Source of the DNA: Acidobacteriota bacterium
Lineage (GTDB): Bacteria; Acidobacteriota; Terriglobia; Acidiferrales; UBA7541
DNA: 28,106 nucleotides
Assembly: GCA_003224075.1 (NCBI GenBank)
Contig: QHYF01000088.1
Span: 1-28,106, forward strand
Direction of reading: 5' to 3'
The notes beneath the pieces are model-generated. The model worked only from the letters and a program-made list of their open reading frames with translations. It made no database searches and had not been told where the DNA came from. The first letter of the stretch is position 1. Each line of letters opens with the position of its first letter. Shown here piece by piece: positions 1-8,062 of this stretch. The translations under genes and the position numbers were made by a program.

Positions 1-353
1 TTCTTGGCGTAGTAGATGGACTGCGAAAGGACGCCGGTGAAGGCCGTGGGTCCGACGGCCAGCGTGTAGGTGTTGCCGCTCTTGTCGGCGACGGAACTGA
101 CCGTGGCCGTAGTGTCGTTCCACCCGACGACGACGACGTTGAGGTCGCCAGCGGCCTGCGCGGCCGTGAAGGTGACATTCACGGTGGTCTGCGGCGTTTG
201 CGGGACGGCAGAATTGCCCTGCACGTAGTTGATGGTGGCTGCGGCCACCAAACTAGCCGGATACAGCCAGCCAGCAAGCACGGCAATGACGAACAGCAAA
301 AGGCGCGCAGGCTTGAGATGTGCAAAACGGCCTTCGAGACGCAGCTTATTCAT
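1..353 (-). CDS. Secreted protein of unknown function, 5' part only
   Basis: The reading frame starts at ATG 353 and stays open for 117 codons to the left edge, so the C-terminal part is missing. An AGGAG sits about 8 nt upstream of this ATG. The alternative ATG at 357 hits a stop after three codons. Residues 1-40 look like a long signal peptide: basic residues (K3, R5, R9, K14, R17), a hydrophobic stretch (LLLFVIAVLAGWLYPASLV), then Ala-rich residues before TINYVQGNS. What follows is Thr/Val/Asn-rich beta-strand-like sequence (TAAQAAGDLNVVVVGWND), a style common in large secreted proteins of soil Acidobacteriota. It lies downstream of the polysaccharide genes on the same strand after about 210 bp, so co-transcription is uncertain. 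Function unknown; an extracellular or cell-surface location is inferred from the signal peptide. Confidence 0.75.
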   Translation of the reverse strand, partial: MNKLRLEGRFAHLKPARLLLFVIAVLAGWLYPASLVAAATINYVQGNSAVPQTPQTTVNVTFTAAQAAGDLNVVVVGWNDTTATVSSVADKSGNTYTLAVGPTAFTGVLSQSIYYAK

Positions 354-565
354 TCATGGTCTCCTAGACCACAACTCAGTCGCACCAGGTTTCTACTAGC
401 CGGTGGAAATCTGCTCTTTCATTGCAGATCGAGCTGACCGCACTTGGCAGCGCAAGCATTGAGCGAAACGCTTGTTCATTCGTTGCTGGGCTCTTGCTGC
501 CAATTTTACGGATTGAGGACGATACTGGAAATAGGAATCTGAATGTTCAACAGCGGTCGAGCAAA

Positions 566-1801
566 TCAGATACTCGTGAAGATGTGATCGTACTGCTCAT
601 CTAATGCCTTGCGATAGGCTTCCGTTCTTCGTTCTAGCTGGGGCTTGAGAGTCCCCGCATTTTTCTCGAGCGCCATGAATTGTCGAATCAATTCGTCTAC
701 ATCAATGTGCTCGATATCCTGGCTGAACTCCTTCAATCCCACTCCGGTCATCAACGCATCTACTTTTTCATGGTACGAAATCGCCACCACAAGCTTGGTG
801 AGCATCAGCGCCAACAGGACATTGTGGAACCGACTCGCAACCACGACGTCGGTCGCGGCTAGTTGTGACAACACCTCGTCGGAGGAAGAGGCGGGCTCAT
901 CGATAATTTTTCTGTCCTCATACTTAAATTCGTTCTTTTCCAATAGCCTTCTCAGATCCTGCCTTACGCGCTTGTCATAGACGGCGTCGCCGATGATCAG
1001 TCGCACGGTATGCTGATGTTCGAGCAACCACATCACAAAGGCGGCTACTTTACCGATGTAATCACTATAGGCGGTTTCGTCGCTCGCTGAAGTATGAGGT
1101 TTGTTGTAATACGTCATGATTCCAACGCCGACCACAGTCTCCTGACTGTCACGAACGTGGTTGTCAGGCATAATCGCTTGTGGCAGGCTGAACGCCAAAT
1201 CGGGGTAGACAGTGTCACCATTCGTCGCGAAGCCAACAGTTTCCAGATAATGTTTAGAGAAGGTGTCGCGGTAGGAGCGGTAGTCTGCAAATGATAGAGC
1301 AGCCTTAACGAAGCACCTACTCAATAGGTTGCGTATCGGGCCTACTCCGACGCTCACGAAGAGCAGTTTGCAGCGGCATAGTCTTGCAACGATTGCCCAT
1401 CTGAGTATGTCATAGTGCAAGCCGAAGGGAAGAATGCCAAAATCTCCTAACATGCCTGTTCCCGTCATAACTAGCATGTCGGAGCCCTTCAACATTTTTA
1501 CCGCTTTGTACCATCGATAGAGCTCTGTGGGAATTCCAATAAAGATCCTTCTTAGTAACCTAATCGCCCCACTGTTCTTCAGCGGCTGCACTCTGAACGG
1601 CGTTTCTCTGATCGGAACAGCAGAGATGCCATACCTCGATTCAATTTCTTCAGGACCGGAACAAATGCAACTGATTTCCGCATCAGGAAGGCGTCTTCGA
1701 ATGTTATAAATCATTGCTTGTAGCGTGCATTCATTGCCCAAGTTTCCTATGCCAAAAGCCCCAAAGAGAGCGATTTTTCGTGGTGTCGGATCAGTGCTCA
1801 T
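566..1801 (-). CDS. Polysaccharide pyruvyl transferase family protein
   Basis: About 411 aa from ATG 1801. The family (WcaK/CsaB type, PF04230) transfers pyruvate from phosphoenolpyruvate to sugar residues as a ketal, adding negative charge to surface glycans. The N-terminus KIALFGAFGIGNLGNE is the typical glycine-rich first strand and loop. Later stretches (LVMTGTGMLGDFG, FVSVGVGPIRN, VVASRFHNVLLALM, VAISYHEKVDALM) match the family pattern of GxG loops, an S/R-F/H motif and a conserved SYHEKV-like segment. A GTG at 1894 would add 31 basic, low-complexity residues before the conserved start, so ATG 1801 is preferred, although neither start has a clear Shine-Dalgarno. It is the last enzyme gene of the left block and most likely decorates the finished repeat unit. 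The family call is firm; the acceptor sugar cannot be told. Confidence 0.82.
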   Translation of the reverse strand: MSTDPTPRKIALFGAFGIGNLGNECTLQAMIYNIRRRLPDAEISCICSGPEEIESRYGISAVPIRETPFRVQPLKNSGAIRLLRRIFIGIPTELYRWYKAVKMLKGSDMLVMTGTGMLGDFGILPFGLHYDILRWAIVARLCRCKLLFVSVGVGPIRNLLSRCFVKAALSFADYRSYRDTFSKHYLETVGFATNGDTVYPDLAFSLPQAIMPDNHVRDSQETVVGVGIMTYYNKPHTSASDETAYSDYIGKVAAFVMWLLEHQHTVRLIIGDAVYDKRVRQDLRRLLEKNEFKYEDRKIIDEPASSSDEVLSQLAATDVVVASRFHNVLLALMLTKLVVAISYHEKVDALMTGVGLKEFSQDIEHIDVDELIRQFMALEKNAGTLKPQLERRTEAYRKALDEQYDHIFTSI

Positions 1802-2083
1802 TTGCTGTGGTTCTAAGGGATCCTGCAAACAGAAATACTTGCGCTTGCGTTGCCTTCGCGTGCCACCACAGCCCGAAATACTCCGAACACTCACCAGGGT
1901 CAGTCGCGTGAAGGTCTTCGCGGAATCATGCCAAGCAAGAGACGATTCACTTAGCAGAACTGTTTCACACCGCGATGTCAGAAGACGTCAATCCAAAATG
2001 TCGTGAACTTTCTCCACGGGCGATTTTCCTACCATCTACGACGATCGTCGACTCCTCTAGCGTCCAACTGCCTCTGGATGGTG

Positions 2084-2782
2084 TCAAGAGCAGATGAAGA
2101 AGTATTCTATGGCGAACAGCGGACTTAGGAAGGGGACATTCATATTCATGTGCATATGGATAGTTTTCATAAACCCTCGCCTGGGCTCCTCATGGCGCCA
2201 GTGGTGAGAAGTCGGGAAGATTTTGTCTATATGAAAGGTGCGCTCCAAGCTCCTTCGAAAATCGCCGAGCGATTGGACGTTGTTATATACCTTATAGATG
2301 TCTCTTTTGCGGTGACCAAAGTTGACGTACGACAAAATAAATTTCCCATCTGATTTTAGAAGCCGCCGGATCTCGGAGAATTTTTTAGACTGGTGACTCC
2401 CAATGTACTCAAAAACGCCTTGAGCTAGAACGATATCAAATTGTTTGTCACCAAATTTGATCGGGGTTTCCAGGAAGTCCATTTGAACAAGGTTAGGCGC
2501 CGGGTTATGAATTGCTAGATCGATCCCGTAGTAATGGACATTCTTAGGAAGGAGGTGCATCAAAGTCGCCGGGCCGCAACCAACATCTAGGAGATCGAGC
2601 TCTCTTCCTCGAGCGATCTTGTTCACAATTCGTGCGGACTTTTCAAGTCGAAAATGCGGCTGTGCGTAGTTTAGGTTCTCCTTAATCCAAAAGTCTCTTT
2701 TGTAATACTTCTGAGTCGCTTGTTGCACGGGGTACCCGCCTTTGATTAAGTATTTGAGAGTCATGGACAGGGAAGGACGCAT
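2084..2782 (-). CDS. Class I SAM-dependent methyltransferase
   Basis: About 232 aa from ATG 2782; ATG 2764, six codons in, is equally possible, and an upstream ATG at 2896 adds 38 unconserved residues. The SAM-binding motif I, LDLLDVGCGPA, lies at about residues 63-72. It is followed by an acidic strand end (YYGIDLA) and the post-motif FDIVLAQGVFEYIG, as in Methyltransf_11/Methyltransf_23 proteins. The substrate is probably a sugar hydroxyl or a carboxyl of the polysaccharide unit, inferred only from its place between the flippase and the pyruvyl transferase. About 270-280 bp without a gene lies on each side, so it is less tightly packed than the right block. No strong Shine-Dalgarno is seen. 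Family is clear, substrate unknown. Confidence 0.8.
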   Translation of the reverse strand: MRPSLSMTLKYLIKGGYPVQQATQKYYKRDFWIKENLNYAQPHFRLEKSARIVNKIARGRELDLLDVGCGPATLMHLLPKNVHYYGIDLAIHNPAPNLVQMDFLETPIKFGDKQFDIVLAQGVFEYIGSHQSKKFSEIRRLLKSDGKFILSYVNFGHRKRDIYKVYNNVQSLGDFRRSLERTFHIDKIFPTSHHWRHEEPRRGFMKTIHMHMNMNVPFLSPLFAIEYFFICS

Positions 2783-2996
2783 GCAAATTTGCACGCGGCC
2801 ACTGACTTCACGGCAACGGCTGCTTTTTTCTTGTCTCTCAGCCGCATGCCTCACTCCTTTGATCTTCATCGTTATCGAGTGATGTGCCCTCAGCAACCCC
2901 GGCTAGCCACCTTCGCTCCACTTCTCTCTGAGCCAAATCTCACCACGCATTGCGGCCACAGGCCCGATCAACTTCTGCATCAAAATAAGCTTCATG

Positions 2997-3011
2997 CTCG
3001 CGCGACGCGAG
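2997..3011 (-). terminator. Possible weak terminator hairpin downstream of wzx
   Basis: A perfect 6-bp GC-rich inverted repeat, CTCGCG and CGCGAG, around a 3-nt loop lies about 40 nt after the flippase stop codon. On the minus strand it is followed by an AT-rich stretch with a short T run (TTATTTTG) rather than a clean U tract. It may be an intercistronic stem-loop instead of a true terminator. Confidence 0.25.
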
Positions 3012-3051
3012 ATGGTGAGCACACCCATCGCGATTCCACGTTCGGTCTTTG

Positions 3052-4530
3052 CTAAGCCGGAATCATTGTTGTCGACTCGACCGCAGGGCGCCTCCTGAGC
3101 CCGCGGATAAGGTCAACGTAGAATGCCTTTTGCCCCATGACGTAGAGGAGCATCCCAACATAGGCAGCAAGAAGAACAGTTCCCCCTAGCGTAAGTCTAA
3201 GAAGAGGGGACAGCGATGGGCCGTAATAGAATTGCATTCCATAGGCAAGCACGGCTGCCACAACGCCCGAGAGTAGTGGTCGGGTCACAGCCGTCCGTAT
3301 GTCCCGTAAAGAAACCACTGTTCCATGCACGCCCCAGGCGATATGCGGTACGGCCCACAAAATCATCACTGCGGAAAAGGCGAATGCAACACCTTTGGGG
3401 CCGTGGCTCAATCCCAAGGCGTACCCCAGTGTAACCAGCGGCGCGAGAACCAAAGCTATCTTCAAGCTCCGTCCTATCCTGACAGTCGCGAAAAGCAGCC
3501 ATCCGAGAGGGTTAATGAGGGCGAAGATGAGAATCGTTGGCGCCAGCAATCGAAGAATTGGGGCCGCGTCACTCCACTTTGCTCCAAGGATTACCGCAAC
3601 GAGGTCATGAGGAAAAAGGGCGACGGCAAGGGTGATGGGAACGGTAAGCGCCAAGACCAATGAATAGCCCTTCAGGAAGTAACTTCGCAGGCGGCCGGGA
3701 TCGTCCTGGACTCGCGACAGCGCCGCGAACGCGACTTCACCTACTGCGGAATTTAGATTCTCTGTTGGTAGATTTATGATCTGATATGACCTGCCATAAA
3801 TGCCAAGCGCTTCCGCTCCCCAGAACCGGCCCAAAAGAATCTTGTCAAGATTGTAGGCAAAGTAAACGATGAGGCTGTTCAATGTCACCGCACCGCCAAA
3901 GCGCATTAGTGGAAAAACCCCAACTTGCTGGCGGGGCATCCTGGGAATCCACCTTGTTGTAAGCCAAAAGCCGATAGTGGAAACAAGCGGGAGTGTGACC
4001 GACATTACTACGAGAGCCCAATACCCGAACCCCCCAGCAGCTATGCCGATTCCAAGAACGGTACTCACAACCAGGGAAATAATTTGTATCATCGCTAGGG
4101 CCGTGAAGCGCATTTGCCGTTGGAGAAGCGCGGAGTGTTGCACCCCCGCGGCATTGAACAGGAATCCAGCGGCCAAGACAATTGTGACCCAGAAGAGGCG
4201 CGGCTCGTGATAAAAATTAGAGATAATCGGAGCCGCACCTGACAGCGAAAGGCCTAGAATCACGCCGGCCAACACATTTATCCAAAACAGCGTAGAGAGT
4301 TGCTCGTCGGTTACTGATACACGCTGAACCGTAGCCGTCGAAAGTCCAAAATCACGGAACAAATTCAACACACCAGTGAAGGCCGTGACCATGCCGACCA
4401 GTCCGAAGTCTTTGGGGTCGAGTAACCTCGCCAAAACTATCAGGGCTCCGATGCGGAGGACGAAAAATACAACCTGGGCAAAAACTCTCGCCAAACCGCC
4501 CCGGATCGCCCTTTCCTTCAGATCTTTCAT
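3052..4530 (-). CDS. wzx: Polysaccharide flippase (Wzx, MOP superfamily)
   Basis: About 492 aa from ATG 4530, where MKDLKERAIRGGLARVF matches the usual N-terminus of WzxC/RfbX-type proteins; an ATG at 4566 would add 12 unusual residues. The protein has roughly 12-14 hydrophobic segments over its whole length, a conserved early stretch ARLLDPKDFGLVGMV, and the family signature FGGAVTLNSLIVYFAYNLDKILLGRFWG in the middle. This is the classical pattern of polysaccharide biosynthesis proteins that flip undecaprenyl-linked repeat units across the inner membrane. Together with the Wzy-like gene at 22418 it indicates Wzx/Wzy-dependent assembly rather than an ABC transporter. It follows the PIG-L deacetylase gene closely on the same strand. 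The call is secure at family level; the exact substrate depends on the repeat unit. Confidence 0.9.
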   Translation of the reverse strand: MKDLKERAIRGGLARVFAQVVFFVLRIGALIVLARLLDPKDFGLVGMVTAFTGVLNLFRDFGLSTATVQRVSVTDEQLSTLFWINVLAGVILGLSLSGAAPIISNFYHEPRLFWVTIVLAAGFLFNAAGVQHSALLQRQMRFTALAMIQIISLVVSTVLGIGIAAGGFGYWALVVMSVTLPLVSTIGFWLTTRWIPRMPRQQVGVFPLMRFGGAVTLNSLIVYFAYNLDKILLGRFWGAEALGIYGRSYQIINLPTENLNSAVGEVAFAALSRVQDDPGRLRSYFLKGYSLVLALTVPITLAVALFPHDLVAVILGAKWSDAAPILRLLAPTILIFALINPLGWLLFATVRIGRSLKIALVLAPLVTLGYALGLSHGPKGVAFAFSAVMILWAVPHIAWGVHGTVVSLRDIRTAVTRPLLSGVVAAVLAYGMQFYYGPSLSPLLRLTLGGTVLLAAYVGMLLYVMGQKAFYVDLIRGLRRRPAVESTTMIPA

Positions 4531-4619
4531 AGCGAAGTCACGGTCCCGGCATAAAAATCGCCGCATGGCAGGATTCTTTGCACATTCTCACGGTGAGTTG
4601 ATGTAGCGTCCTCTTCAAT

Positions 4620-5270
4620 TTACAGCACAAGCTTGCGACAGTAGAAAGCCTCAGCGTAACCACTGGGGGAAACGCATTCCATTCCTCGCAAACGCATAAG
4701 TGCCAGAAATGTCTCTGGTTCAAACCAGCGCTTAGAGCGCTGCGTCTCGAAGGCTTCCGTTATGTAGCGAATCTTTTTCCGATACGTGTCCTGTTCAAGC
4801 GACAGGAAGAAGTTTGGCTGTCCCAGGTCACCATCATACTTAGGAATCTCGTATTCAAGGATCAGATGATTCCGGAAAGTATTCCAGGTCAGCTCCGCTA
4901 TCAAGCGGTGGTCTTGATGCGCGTCCTTTTGGTTGTGCGTAAAGATGAGGTCTGGGGACACCCTCTTCAATCCTTCAAAGAAATTCTTGATTTCCGAACC
5001 GTGGAACGGAAAGAAGCCATCGCGGAAATCCTTCACGATGATCTCTTTTTGCTTCGCGCCTTTGAGAAATAGCTCTGCGCTAGTGCGGGCTTCCCTTTCG
5101 CGCTCCTTACTGGAACTGAAGACAACCCAAACAAATTCCAAATTGGCGTAGCTTGAAAGCAATCGCAGAACGCTTCCGCCGCAGCCAATCTCGATATCAT
5201 CCGAATGCGACCCGAGACACAAGATTTTCAGGGGTGCGTTGCTGTCGTGGGAGAAATTAAGAGCCAGCAT
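4620..5270 (-). CDS. PIG-L/LmbE family deacetylase
   Basis: About 216 aa from ATG 5270, which lies 26 nt after the stop of the upstream cytidylyltransferase gene; the longer frame to 5360 would overlap that gene and add 30 non-homologous residues. Family members are zinc-dependent N-deacetylases of GlcNAc-type substrates. The metal site is visible: HSDD at residues 22-25, corresponding to the usual HPDD/HxDD motif, and AHQDH at about 117-121, which supplies the distal histidines. The intervening stretch PDLIFTHNQKD is typical. An RfbF-like cytidylyltransferase next to a PIG-L protein is a recurrent neighbourhood in bacterial glycan loci, so it probably acts on an amino-sugar intermediate or nucleotide sugar of this branch. 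The substrate cannot be told from sequence. Confidence 0.85.
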   Translation of the reverse strand: MLALNFSHDSNAPLKILCLGSHSDDIEIGCGGSVLRLLSSYANLEFVWVVFSSSKEREREARTSAELFLKGAKQKEIIVKDFRDGFFPFHGSEIKNFFEGLKRVSPDLIFTHNQKDAHQDHRLIAELTWNTFRNHLILEYEIPKYDGDLGQPNFFLSLEQDTYRKKIRYITEAFETQRSKRWFEPETFLALMRLRGMECVSPSGYAEAFYCRKLVL

Positions 5271-5296
5271 GTGAACGTGTGCGAAATTACAGGGGC

Positions 5297-6097
5297 CTAC
5301 CGCGCTCCTCCATTGCCATTGGTCTTCCACACTTCCCACGGCGCAACGCCACCGGTGCACAGGCCTTCCAGCTGTTGCTTATCTTTGAAAGTATCCATGC
5401 TCGCCCAGAATCCATCATATGGATAGCCAATCAACTGTCCCGCCTCAACCAGTCTATGGAACGGCTCGATCACGAGTTCTTCTTTTTCGTGGATGTACTC
5501 GAATATCTTCTTCTTGAAAATAAAGAATCCGCCGTTGATCCGCACACTGCCATTATTGATTGCGTGAATCTCGGAGACCAGGTTGCCGTTGCCCTGCTGC
5601 AATGAAACCAAGTGATAGCTCAGGTTCGGACGCACGCAGAGAAAGCTGGCGACTTTCCCGTGCTCATGAAAGTGATTTAATTGCTGAAGAAGCGGCAGGT
5701 CCGTAAGTCCATCGCTATAGTTAGCGAGGAATTCATCTTCGCCTTCCAGATACTTCTCAACTGCCTTCAGGCGTTGACCGATATTGGAGTGGATCCCCGT
5801 ATCGGCGAAAGTGATTCGCCAATCATGGATATCGCTGTTGAGTAATTCGAGCTTCTTGCCGCCGCCTGACAGAACAAAGTCGTTGGACGCGCACTCGTTG
5901 TAATTGAGAAAATAGTTTTTGACGGCTTCGGCTCGGTGTCCCAAACACAAAACAAAATCTTTGTGTCCGAAGTGGGCATAGTACTTCATGACATGCCAAA
6001 GGATAGGCCGGGAGCCGATGTGGACCATTGGCTTGGGAATATCCTCTTGATTTCGGATTCGTAATCCCATCCCGCCGCAGAATAGAACTACTTTCAT
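5297..6097 (-). CDS. rfbF: Glucose-1-phosphate cytidylyltransferase-like nucleotidyltransferase
   Basis: 266 aa; ATG 6097 has a good GAGGA 6 nt upstream. RfbF makes CDP-glucose from CTP and glucose 1-phosphate, the entry to CDP-deoxysugars. Diagnostic segments are present: IPKPMVHIGSRPILWHVMKYY (20-40), NYSDGLTD (126-133), NGGFFIF, and near the C-terminus GFWASMDTFKDKQQLEG followed by APWEVWK. The first nucleotide-binding loop reads GGMGLR (8-13), whereas most homologues have GGxGTR or GGxGSR; Leu at position 12 is unusual. It is the fourth gene of a compact run (SDR, RmlC-like epimerase, SAF oxidoreductase, cytidylyltransferase). Because no CDP-glucose 4,6-dehydratase is recognisable nearby, the sugar phosphate used may not be glucose. 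Related enzymes activate other substrates, so the symbol is by homology only. Confidence 0.82.
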   Translation of the reverse strand: MKVVLFCGGMGLRIRNQEDIPKPMVHIGSRPILWHVMKYYAHFGHKDFVLCLGHRAEAVKNYFLNYNECASNDFVLSGGGKKLELLNSDIHDWRITFADTGIHSNIGQRLKAVEKYLEGEDEFLANYSDGLTDLPLLQQLNHFHEHGKVASFLCVRPNLSYHLVSLQQGNGNLVSEIHAINNGSVRINGGFFIFKKKIFEYIHEKEELVIEPFHRLVEAGQLIGYPYDGFWASMDTFKDKQQLEGLCTGGVAPWEVWKTNGNGGAR

Positions 6098-6125
6098 ATG
6101 GTGTCCTCAACCCTGCGCATGAATT

Positions 6126-7415
6126 TCAGGCGTGCAAACCCACGAGTTCTTCCAGCCAGGTTTCCCTGCGGAAGTGACGGTATTGCTCGGCCCGTAGTTG
6201 GTCGGCCAGCCTGTTCGGAGGAAGAGTGACGTCATCGTAAGTAATGACAGAGTCCTTTGGTATGTCGCGCGTCAGCATGCATCCTTCGACCAGGCCTTCC
6301 GGAAGGTAATGATTTCGGCACATCTCATCCGCATTTACCGCTTCGCCGTAGGTCATATACATTCCGTAATCGTCGAGAACTTCGCCGCTTTTCAAATCGC
6401 GTTTTGCGACAGCACAGACCTCGACCACCGGGCCACCGAGAGGTTTCGCTACGGAGTCCCGGAACAGTGCCACGCGTGCGATGGCCGTGGGCACTTCAAA
6501 GTGCACCAAGTGGTATGGGACAAAGAACGAGTACAACGGCCCCTCACCCATCTTGTACAGATTGAGATAGTGTTGTTGCTTGGGATCTGGATGTTCGGCG
6601 AGAACATATACCTTGGTCAGAGGCGTGCCCACGACGTAATCCACAATGCCGCCCAGCTTGCGGATCTCTTCGACATCATAGATCTTGCCAATTTTCATGA
6701 CGTCGTCTTTGTATTCGAGGCCTCTCGAGGCGACGATGGCTTGCTCAAAGCTTATCTTGGAGCCGTCCGCAAAGCTGGTTACCATAGTCGGGTTCTGTGC
6801 CCATTTTTCCGCGAAACCCTTTTGCGTGGTTGGATTGCGGTACGGATCCTGAAGACCCTTGATGTTGCCAATCACCCGGGGCGTCAATCCCAGTCCCTTC
6901 ACCCAGCGGTACAGATTGATCTGAACTCCTGGTTCGTCCCCGTCGCAGGCAGACAAAATCACGCCATTCTTTTCTGCATAGATTTGCAAGATGGGCCCGA
7001 TAGTGGCGTCGATTTCTGCGTTCAACATCACGACGTCCTTCTTGTGTCGAAAGGCCTCAAAAGCCAGCCGTGCCCCAAATTCCACTGAACCAGTCACATC
7101 CACGAGAACATCCACCTCTGTGGATCGTGCCAGCAGGTAAGCGTCGTCGGTGACCACGACCTTACCCTCCCGGATGGCGAGATCAACTTCTGTTTGTGTC
7201 GTCGGCTCGACCACGTCGGGAACGGCGGCGTATTGACAAAGATCAAAAGCGCGCTGCACGCGCCGATTGAAAACACCGACTAGCCGCATTCCCGGCTTGG
7301 TGTGGACGATGTGATTTGCCAACCCTTGGGACATGAAGCCCGCGCCAATGAGCGCGACCCGGATAGGGCGCCCCTCCTTTTCGCGTGCTTGCAGAGCGTT
7401 ATCAACGATAATCAT
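6126..7415 (-). CDS. SAF-domain NAD(P)-dependent oxidoreductase (homoserine-dehydrogenase-like)
   Basis: 429 aa; ATG 7415 is preceded by GAGGA 7 nt upstream. The N-terminal Rossmann fold is marked by IRVALIGAGFMSQG (residues 18-31), then LVGVFNRR, VDVLVDVTGS and a homoserine-dehydrogenase-like central region (VVMLNAEIDATIGP). The C-terminal part from about residue 340 (VCAVAKRDLKSGEVLDDYG, then LTRDIPKDSVITYDDV) is a SAF domain, also found in sialic acid synthases and antifreeze-like proteins. This matches the COG4091 type of predicted homoserine dehydrogenase with a C-terminal SAF domain. In this position it probably oxidises or reduces an intermediate of the CDP-sugar branch rather than homoserine, since the neighbours are an RmlC-like epimerase and a cytidylyltransferase. 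Reaction unknown; family call firm. Confidence 0.8.
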   Translation of the reverse strand: MIIVDNALQAREKEGRPIRVALIGAGFMSQGLANHIVHTKPGMRLVGVFNRRVQRAFDLCQYAAVPDVVEPTTQTEVDLAIREGKVVVTDDAYLLARSTEVDVLVDVTGSVEFGARLAFEAFRHKKDVVMLNAEIDATIGPILQIYAEKNGVILSACDGDEPGVQINLYRWVKGLGLTPRVIGNIKGLQDPYRNPTTQKGFAEKWAQNPTMVTSFADGSKISFEQAIVASRGLEYKDDVMKIGKIYDVEEIRKLGGIVDYVVGTPLTKVYVLAEHPDPKQQHYLNLYKMGEGPLYSFFVPYHLVHFEVPTAIARVALFRDSVAKPLGGPVVEVCAVAKRDLKSGEVLDDYGMYMTYGEAVNADEMCRNHYLPEGLVEGCMLTRDIPKDSVITYDDVTLPPNRLADQLRAEQYRHFRRETWLEELVGLHA

Positions 7416-7441
7416 TTGAAATTCCTCGACGGAATCTTGAT

Positions 7442-8026
7442 CTACTTGGCGATTTCGACGGGCCGGGCACTCATCCTCCGCTTGAACTCTTCTTCCTGTT
7501 CATCCAGCTGTTTCCAGGCTTGGTCCTTGTCCGAAATCACGCTGGCAGGCAGGGGCCACCTCAGCGCCAATCGAGGGTCGTTAAAGTGCAGACCACCCTC
7601 GCAGCCGGGCGTATAGAACTCACCGACCTGATAACTCGTTTCCGTGTCATCTCGGAGCACCTGGTAACCGTGAGCGAACCGTTCAGGCACGTAAAGAGCG
7701 CGGCAGCTTTCTCCCGTTAATTCGACCGCGATGTGGTCCAGATAAGTCAGGCTCTCCGGTCGCAAGTCGACGATGATGTCGAGGATCGCCCCACGGGTAC
7801 AACGTACGAGTTTCGTTTCAGCGGCCGGAGGAAATTGGAAATGCATGCCGCGTATGGTCCCCTTTTTGCGGTTATATGCGACATTAGCCTGAGCAATGAT
7901 GGGCTTCAAGCCGTGCGCCTCAAACTCATGCTGACAAAAGACCCGAGCGAAGAACCCGCGCGCATCCTCCCGGCGCTCCACGTCAATCACGAACGCGCCC
8001 GATAGCTTTGTCTCTGTGAAGATCAT
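7442..8026 (-). CDS. dTDP-4-dehydrorhamnose 3,5-epimerase-like protein (RmlC/RfbC family)
   Basis: About 194 aa from ATG 8026, which has AAGGAG about 10 nt upstream; a TTG at 8047 lies inside that ribosome-binding region and is rejected. RmlC-family cupins epimerise C3 and/or C5 of 4-keto-6-deoxy nucleotide sugars. Visible family marks are ARGFFARVF, GTIRGMHFQ with the catalytic-type histidine, LVRCTRGAILDIIVDLR, and ALYVPERFAHGYQVL, then ETSYQVGEFYTP. No rmlA, rmlB or rmlD is in the window, so it is unlikely to make dTDP-rhamnose here. Genes on both sides point to a CDP-linked 4-keto sugar as substrate (inference). It could be a 3-, 5- or 3,5-epimerase, which sequence alone does not settle. 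Confidence 0.85.
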   Translation of the reverse strand: MIFTETKLSGAFVIDVERREDARGFFARVFCQHEFEAHGLKPIIAQANVAYNRKKGTIRGMHFQFPPAAETKLVRCTRGAILDIIVDLRPESLTYLDHIAVELTGESCRALYVPERFAHGYQVLRDDTETSYQVGEFYTPGCEGGLHFNDPRLALRWPLPASVISDKDQAWKQLDEQEEEFKRRMSARPVEIAK

Positions 8027-8062
8027 GGAACTCGCTCTCCTTTTCAATCTCTCGCTGGAGTT

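Noticed and set aside
1817..1831. A 15-bp sequence GGGATCCTGCAAACA that recurs at 9765-9779
   Set aside because: One exact 15-bp match in 28 kb is near the chance level, and one copy lies inside gmhB.
6198..7088. A 296-codon open frame on the plus strand
   Set aside because: It is antisense to the well-supported SAF-domain oxidoreductase, resembles no family, and has no ribosome-binding site; it is a codon-bias shadow.
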